Assembly: GCA_030142905.1 (NCBI GenBank) | Contig: JASJOG010000097.1 | Span: forward strand, 248,001-312,000 | Origin: Heliopora coerulea | Taxonomy: Eukaryota; Cnidaria; Anthozoa; Scleralcyonacea; Helioporidae | Direction: 5' to 3' | DNA: 64,000 bases | Shown here: piece by piece, positions 59,701-64,000 of the stretch | How the letters are laid out: every line of letters begins with the position of its first letter | Position numbering within the stretch: the first letter of the stretch is position 1 | Notes under the pieces: model-generated | Told to the model about the DNA's origin: nothing | Databases searched by the model: none | The model's input: the letters and a program-made list of their open reading frames with translations, nothing else | Position numbers and translations under genes: made by a program

Positions 59701-61129
59701 AAAAAATTTGATTGGCGCAAAAAAACCTCTAAGTGAAAAATGGCCTCAACTATAATAATATTACAGAGCGCACGGAGCTGGGAAGGAGGTGGTGTGGCTC
59801 ACTCATTTTTTGGGCAAAGTCACTTTCATTTCCAACTAGTGTGTGATTATCAAACTGGTGACCAAACATTTTCATTGAGCTAACAGGAATTTGTCCTATC
59901 TCCTCCCGCCCATATTTTTTCCTGTAATTTTTGTCCCTCCCCCGAACTTTGAAAAAAAAGCTCTACGGTCCCTGTACCACTAATAATAGCAAAAGCAACA
60001 GATACAGTGAAAGTATCAGTATCACCAACAGTAGCGCTAGCAGTTAGGCTATCATTATAAACAACAACAACTACAACTACAATTACAGTTCCCTAACGTT
60101 TTCATCCACATGAATTCTAAAACTAAAGGAAAATGTTCATGAACTTATGAACATGCATGATTTTCATAAGGCCTGAACTATTCGGAAAGATTTTTACAAA
60201 CGATTGTTCGTCCTCTGATGTCAACCATTCACTCAACTGAGTCTGCGAACGGGTCGTAAGCATGAATTGTACTCTTGAGAGTTAATTACATACGCCAGGA
60301 TGATGAATCGTTTAAGGCTCCATTTACACGATACGATTGTCGTACACGATTGTTCGTTCTGATGTATCCGATTAACTCACTGAAGTCTGCCGGACGTATT
60401 GTTACGTTAGTGTGCGAATCGAAAGCAGGAAAAGTTCCTTTGAAACAATATTACTTACCCCAGGACGACCAATCATATACGACAATCGTATCGTGTAAAT
60501 GGAGCCTAAGACAACCGTATCGATTGTCGAATACGATTGTTCGTTCTGATGTATACGATTAACTCTCTGGAGCCTTTCAGACGTATTGCTACTTTATTGA
60601 ACCAATCAAAAGCAGACATTACATTCCACAGGACGAACAAAAGTTTACGACAATCGTATTCTGTAAATATGCCTTAAGGGAGACGCTTGAATTCTTTGGT
60701 GAAGTGGTTCTCTTGATGAGCCTGGAAACATCACCAGGAGATTTTGAAATTCAAAGTCACCGGAAGGCCATCTTCGGTGTCCTGTTGATACTAAACAAGA
60801 GCACTCTCTGAGCTTAAGATGAGGTGGGAGGGGAAATTGGACTGTTTTTAAATTGGTCATAATTGACTGATTTAAAGGAACAGTTACACTAAGTTGATGA
60901 CATAAAAATTGCCACGTCCTCTGACCTGTAAAGTGTGTACTGATCTCCAGTAGAACATGTAACTTCACACAGCGGTGAGGAACTATGCAAGTATTGAGCA
61001 CCTCGCTTGCCCTTGCCACTAACTTTGTTATTTAAGCGATTCAGATTCTTCTTCACTTGAAAATTTACATTGGTTACTCTTCCTTTCTTCAGTAGAGGAT
61101 GCCTTGGGGCTACAGTTATCACGCAGATT
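56617..61129 (-). CDS. ABITRAM: ABITRAM (FAM206A/Simiate)-like protein, last three exons
   Basis: Exons 61129-60926, 58789-58720 and 56754-56617 (with stop) join in phase to 136 residues plus a split first codon. They match the C-terminal two thirds of ABITRAM as I recall it: ICVITVAPRHPLL, NNKVSGKGKRGAQ, CIKGKLVEVNEEL, DGYIAVVLPKLQE and LMTETDYEAIV. The vertebrate protein is small, binds actin and acts in neuronal branching and nuclear speckles; its fold is related to GcvH/biotinyl-lipoyl proteins. Human ABITRAM is about 181 residues, so only the N-terminal exon(s), with the RYFTRWY region, are missing. I did not find them in 61130-64000, so they may lie past the right edge. The gene is convergent with laminin. 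Confidence 0.88.
56755..58719 (-). other. Intron between the last two ABITRAM-like exons
   Basis: 2.0 kb; contains the fold-back at 58200-58341. A coding-like patch next to it on the minus strand (LRLRFLPGKSMAT) recurs beside the other fold-backs. Confidence 0.5.
58200..58341. mobile_element. Fold-back element, family F (copy 1)
   Basis: Arms of about 65 bp (58200-58264, 58277-58341) are inverted copies. The outer end is AAACAAGGCATTTAAAATAA and the inner part has CATCTTCAGAGTAAC and a CGTTTCGTTGCAA block. Confidence 0.7.
58720..58789 (-). CDS. ABITRAM: ABITRAM-like internal exon
   Basis: The acceptor TTTATTAG, 70 nt and donor GTTTGT. The first C joins AG to make Ser, then CIKGKLVEVNEELQKRPEIL and NEK. 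It restores phase 0. Confidence 0.85.
58951..59394. repeat. Head-to-head pair of SINE family B copies (444-bp palindrome)
   Basis: The left copy (58951-59160, minus) and right copy (about 59183-59394, plus) are almost identical. Their heads meet at the centre (CAGAATCATC ... GATGATTCTG). Each ends in a tRNA-like block with GATAGCTCAACAGGTAGAGC and GTGCGAGTTCAAATCCCGC. Confidence 0.85.
60316..60506. mobile_element. TAA-flanked MITE, family H (copy 2)
   Basis: GGCTCCATTTACACGATACG and its inverse ending GTGTAAATGGAGCC bound 191 bp, with TAA at 60313-60315 and 60507-60509. The best-preserved copy of the family. Confidence 0.8.
60510..60674. mobile_element. TAA-flanked MITE, family H (copy 3)
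   Basis: Starts right after the TAA that ends copy 2 and finishes before TAA at 60675-60677. It shares TACGATTGTTCGTTCTGATG and the CGACAATCGTAT end, but its outer left end is altered. A tandem insertion sharing one target triplet. Confidence 0.65.
60926..61129 (-). CDS. ABITRAM: ABITRAM-like internal exon
   Basis: The acceptor GTTCTGCAG opens one base completing a codon, then 67 codons from ICVITV to GDQYTLY, plus AG. The donor is GTCAGA. The intron continues open for a while (VRGRG and so on), which is misleading. Confidence 0.88.
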
Positions 61130-61499
61130 CTGCAGAACAGGATAAAAAGTTCAGGATCAAACAACCTATGAGACTGAACACTAAATTTCCTTTTTGAACA
61201 GAAACATTTTTTGCCTAGAAAATACTAGACCTCCTCAAACTCGGTTAATTCAATCACGATAGCAGTGTCAGGATCCGTAGTTCCATCAAAAAGAAACAGC
61301 CAAAGGGCTGTGTGGTGTCAAAAAAAATATATAAGCGGGGAAACTGAATATTTTTTTGGCTGTTTCTATTTGATAAACAACTGCCTTTGCAGCACTCTTT
61401 TTATACAGCAATAGTTGCATTTCCAGAGAAGATTTACCTACCGTCAGGATAGTGGTTATTGAGGTACCAGGTGGGAAGCGTAGTCTCGTACTGAAAATC

Positions 61500-61784
61500 T
61501 TTACCCAGGAGATAATTTTTAAAACAAGCATAATAAGAATTCTTTAATGTAGCTAGAGTTTCGTCACTTTACATGAAACATCATCAGAACGAAATGAATA
61601 CAGGATTAATTACTAATTACTTATGCATTATCACATCTATTTTTGTAGTCGTTTAAGAGATCTAAGATCACAATCCTGTATTCATTTCGCTCTGATGATG
61701 TTACACGTAAATTGACGAAATTTTAGCTACTTTAAGGAATTCTTATTTTGCCGGTCTTAAAAATTATCTGCCGGGCAATAATTT
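61500..61784. mobile_element. Fold-back element, family F (copy 2)
   Basis: Arms 61503-61609 and 61672-61781 are diverged inverted copies, sharing TTCGTCA...ATCATCAGA near the inner ends. The spacer is about 60 bp. Confidence 0.65.
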
Positions 61785-61909
61785 TCATTCAGTGACTACC
61801 TACCATCAGCTTCTCATTAAAATCTTTAACTGAAATGGCATGAACTCAGGGGAAGAAAATAAACAGCATATTTCATGATTAACCAACACTGCTGGAGTCT
61901 AGAACTGGA

Positions 61910-62080
61910 CAAGTTGACTTGAAGGGGACTTGAAATCGCATCTTCGAATTGCACTAAGTCAACTGGGAACAGTGTGCTCGTTCAATCCATTTTAAATGCA
62001 CCAGAGATTCTCGTGACAACTTGACGCTTTATATCTGTGAGGGTGTACTGTATTTCGATTTTAATTCAGAATGATCCTTG
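61910..62080 (-). repeat. tRNA-derived SINE, family B (diverged copy)
   Basis: Minus-strand unit: GTTGACTTGAAGGGGACTTG, ACCAGAGATTCTCGTGAC, TCTGTGAGGGTGTACTG, ATTCAGAATGATCC. The internal tRNA part is partly deleted. Confidence 0.6.
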
Positions 62081-62668
62081 GGTATAAAATGAACAGACTA
62101 TTTCAAACTAAAATCAGTTAAAAGGAGTGCCATTTCAGCCTTCCAGGAACGATTTGGATGTTTATCAATACTATCATCAAATACAGAGCAGATGTTTATA
62201 GACTTGATTTACATCATGTACCCAGCAGGCATTAAGTTTCCTATTTAATCAGTAAACCTACATATTACATTCAGTATGGACCCTTTTACCTGCATACAAA
62301 CATAATCCATTTCATATCATGTAATGTTTTGGTTCTTTATCATTTCAATCAAAGTGCTTTCAGGCATAACCAAATATGACTAAATTATAAAAAACCAAAA
62401 CATCACATGCATTACATGCAAGCAAAATGGTCCATTGCTACATAGTGGAGGAAGGGTAGAATTGACCATTCAGACTGGTTTCCATACATGGTTTTAATCA
62501 TTGTAATTCAGTTGGAAACTGTCACCAATCAAGTCTTATGACAATTGCAACTTAATGGTACGCAAGTTGCAATTGTTGTAAATGGATCAGTGATAAATCA
62601 ACACATTGTAGAAGTTGAATCGATTTTTCAAAATAGTGGCAATTGAGGAACCAGGCAGAAAGCGCAAT

Positions 62669-63080
62669 CTTGTTAGGAATATCAAAGCCCAGCATATAAT
62701 TTTGAATAAACCCATAATAATCCAGACATGAGTTATTGAAAAATATTTTTAATTTAGCTAATGTTTCGTTGCCAGTCCTGCAACACCTTCAGAGTAAGTG
62801 ATAAATTTACAAGGTGTTCTCGACTATATAATATTCTATTTACAATGACAGGAAGTAATTAACTGAAAGACCACCAGTCTTTCTGTTAATTACTTCCTGT
62901 CATTGTAAATAGAATATTATATAGTTGAGAACACCTTGTAAATTTATCACTTACTCTGAAGATGTTGCAGGACTGGCAACAAAACGTTGGTTAAATTAAA
63001 AATATTTTTCAATAACTCATGTCTGGATTATTATGGGTTTATTCAAAATTATATGCTGGGCTTTGATATTCCTAACAAGA
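62669..63080. mobile_element. Fold-back element, family F (copy 3, 412 bp)
   Basis: Almost perfect palindrome with arms of about 200 bp: TCTTGTTAGGAATATCAAAG at the left returns inverted at the right, with GCAACACCTTCAGAGTAAG and GTTTCGTTGCC inside. A 9-bp-scale centre lies near 62875. The high arm identity suggests a recent origin. Confidence 0.8.
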
Positions 63081-64000
63081 AGTTGAATCCAACTAATGGA
63101 AACACGGCTGTTGTAGATTTGATCAGCAACAGTCACCAACTGAATAACAATAATTACAGCTATAAGGAAACAAGCCTTAATACAGACTATTCATCAATTG
63201 TGTGGATAAAGGTACATGTAGACCACAGAAGAGAGGTACACATAGTCCAAAAGAAGTTCACTTTATGCTCAAGAAAATTTTCTTTTGACTTAAATTTAAC
63301 ATGCAACTTCAGTAGGTTTTCTTGAGTTCATGAATAGACCCTATACCAAAAATGGCTGCCAATTTAATATTCTTGTATTGGGGTTTAAATTAGCTCTTCA
63401 AGCCTTGTTCTTGTGTGAACATTTCTTTGAATAATCAACTCAAGAATGATGCCTGAAAGGCTCATATAAATTGTTGGTCATTTTTCCATTGTAACTATTA
63501 TTATTATAAAGTAAGAGGAACAAAATATGAAAACAAAAACTCAGCAATAATGCTAACACTATACTGAAATCAAGGTAAGTTGAAATTTGTTTGTCAGATT
63601 CTTCAATTTGTTCAGTATTAGATTTACAATTAAGCCTCAGAAATGCCTTGTGCAAAATGAGGAAGAGCTAACAGAGGGTCAGCTGGGTACAGTTACTGTA
63701 AATTTTGATCACAAGTACAAAATATATGTGTAGCTTAGAAACCATGATAGTTGCTAACTGTCATCATTTGTAAAATCTATGTACATATATGCTTTGCCAA
63801 ACTATTTTGAAATTTCACAGCACAGCAGTACATGTTTAGAGCATATGCCCTTCAAGCCACTGTATTAATTGCAGTACCACATGCATTATCTAAGAGGCCA
63901 TTCATCACATTTGCTACATTGGCCTTTATGATCACTTCATAGACTATATCTATGACACACTTTCAAACCTGAATGTGTGACATATACTGTATGAGGTATA

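Larger units (their letters stand above)
58790..60925 (-). other. Intron between the first two ABITRAM-like exons seen
   Basis: 2.1 kb; contains the inverted SINE B pair and two tandem family H MITEs. 59400-60310 has nothing named. Confidence 0.5.
61130..64000. other. Right flank, presumed intron of the ABITRAM-like gene
   Basis: Contains two large fold-backs (61500-61784, 62669-63080) and a SINE B copy (about 61910-62080, minus). No ABITRAM N-terminal exon was found. 63090-64000 has no feature I can support. Confidence 0.5.

Noticed and set aside
60880..60925. Continuation of the ABITRAM-like exon in another frame (VRGRGNFYV), suggesting a frameshifted pseudogene
   Set aside because: A GTCAGA donor at 60925 joins in phase to the exon at 58789-58720, which carries the true conserved block CIKGKLVEVNEEL. 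The short match was coincidental.

Overview
This window is eukaryotic, AT-rich, intron-rich and full of repeats. It looks like animal DNA, most probably an anthozoan cnidarian (coral or sea anemone); that placement is inferred from protein style and repeat content and was not tested. No prokaryotic gene structure or CRISPR array was seen. Three protein-coding genes can be assembled from exons whose splice sites and reading phases agree.

Region 1 (about 1-23640, minus strand): a STKLD1/SgK071-like protein kinase gene. Nine very small exons (15-87 nt) spread over more than 23 kb run from the start methionine through the glycine loop, the beta-3 lysine, the alpha-C glutamate, HRD and DFG; the rest lies beyond the left edge. 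Its introns hold most of the mobile DNA: a broken Tc1 element, a mariner remnant, a Penelope-like retroelement copy with a GIY-YIG ORF, LINE tails, tRNA-derived SINEs, several terminal-inverted-repeat (TIR) elements and long microsatellites. A tRNA-Glu(TTC) gene sits in intron 2.

Region 2 (23967-53560, plus strand): a complete laminin-chain gene with 12 coding exons and about 1803 residues. Order: signal peptide, LN domain, LE repeats, a domain IV of the beta-chain type (LF/L4b), more LE repeats, a LamB (L4a) domain, LE repeats, then a coiled-coil arm of gamma-chain length ending in a near-terminal cysteine, with no LG domains. The two-domain-IV short arm resembles alpha-3/alpha-5 chains, while the arm and C-terminus look gamma-like. 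This is the most unusual protein here. The start codons of the kinase and laminin genes are about 330 bp apart and divergent, suggesting a shared promoter.

Region 3 (about 56617-61129 and beyond, minus strand): the last three coding exons of an ABITRAM (FAM206A/Simiate)-like gene; upstream exons were not found and may lie past the right edge. The flanks and introns carry fold-back palindromes, a head-to-head SINE pair and TIR elements. Some palindromes contain Penelope-like C-terminal coding tails or termini, suggesting that several palindromes derive from that retroelement class.
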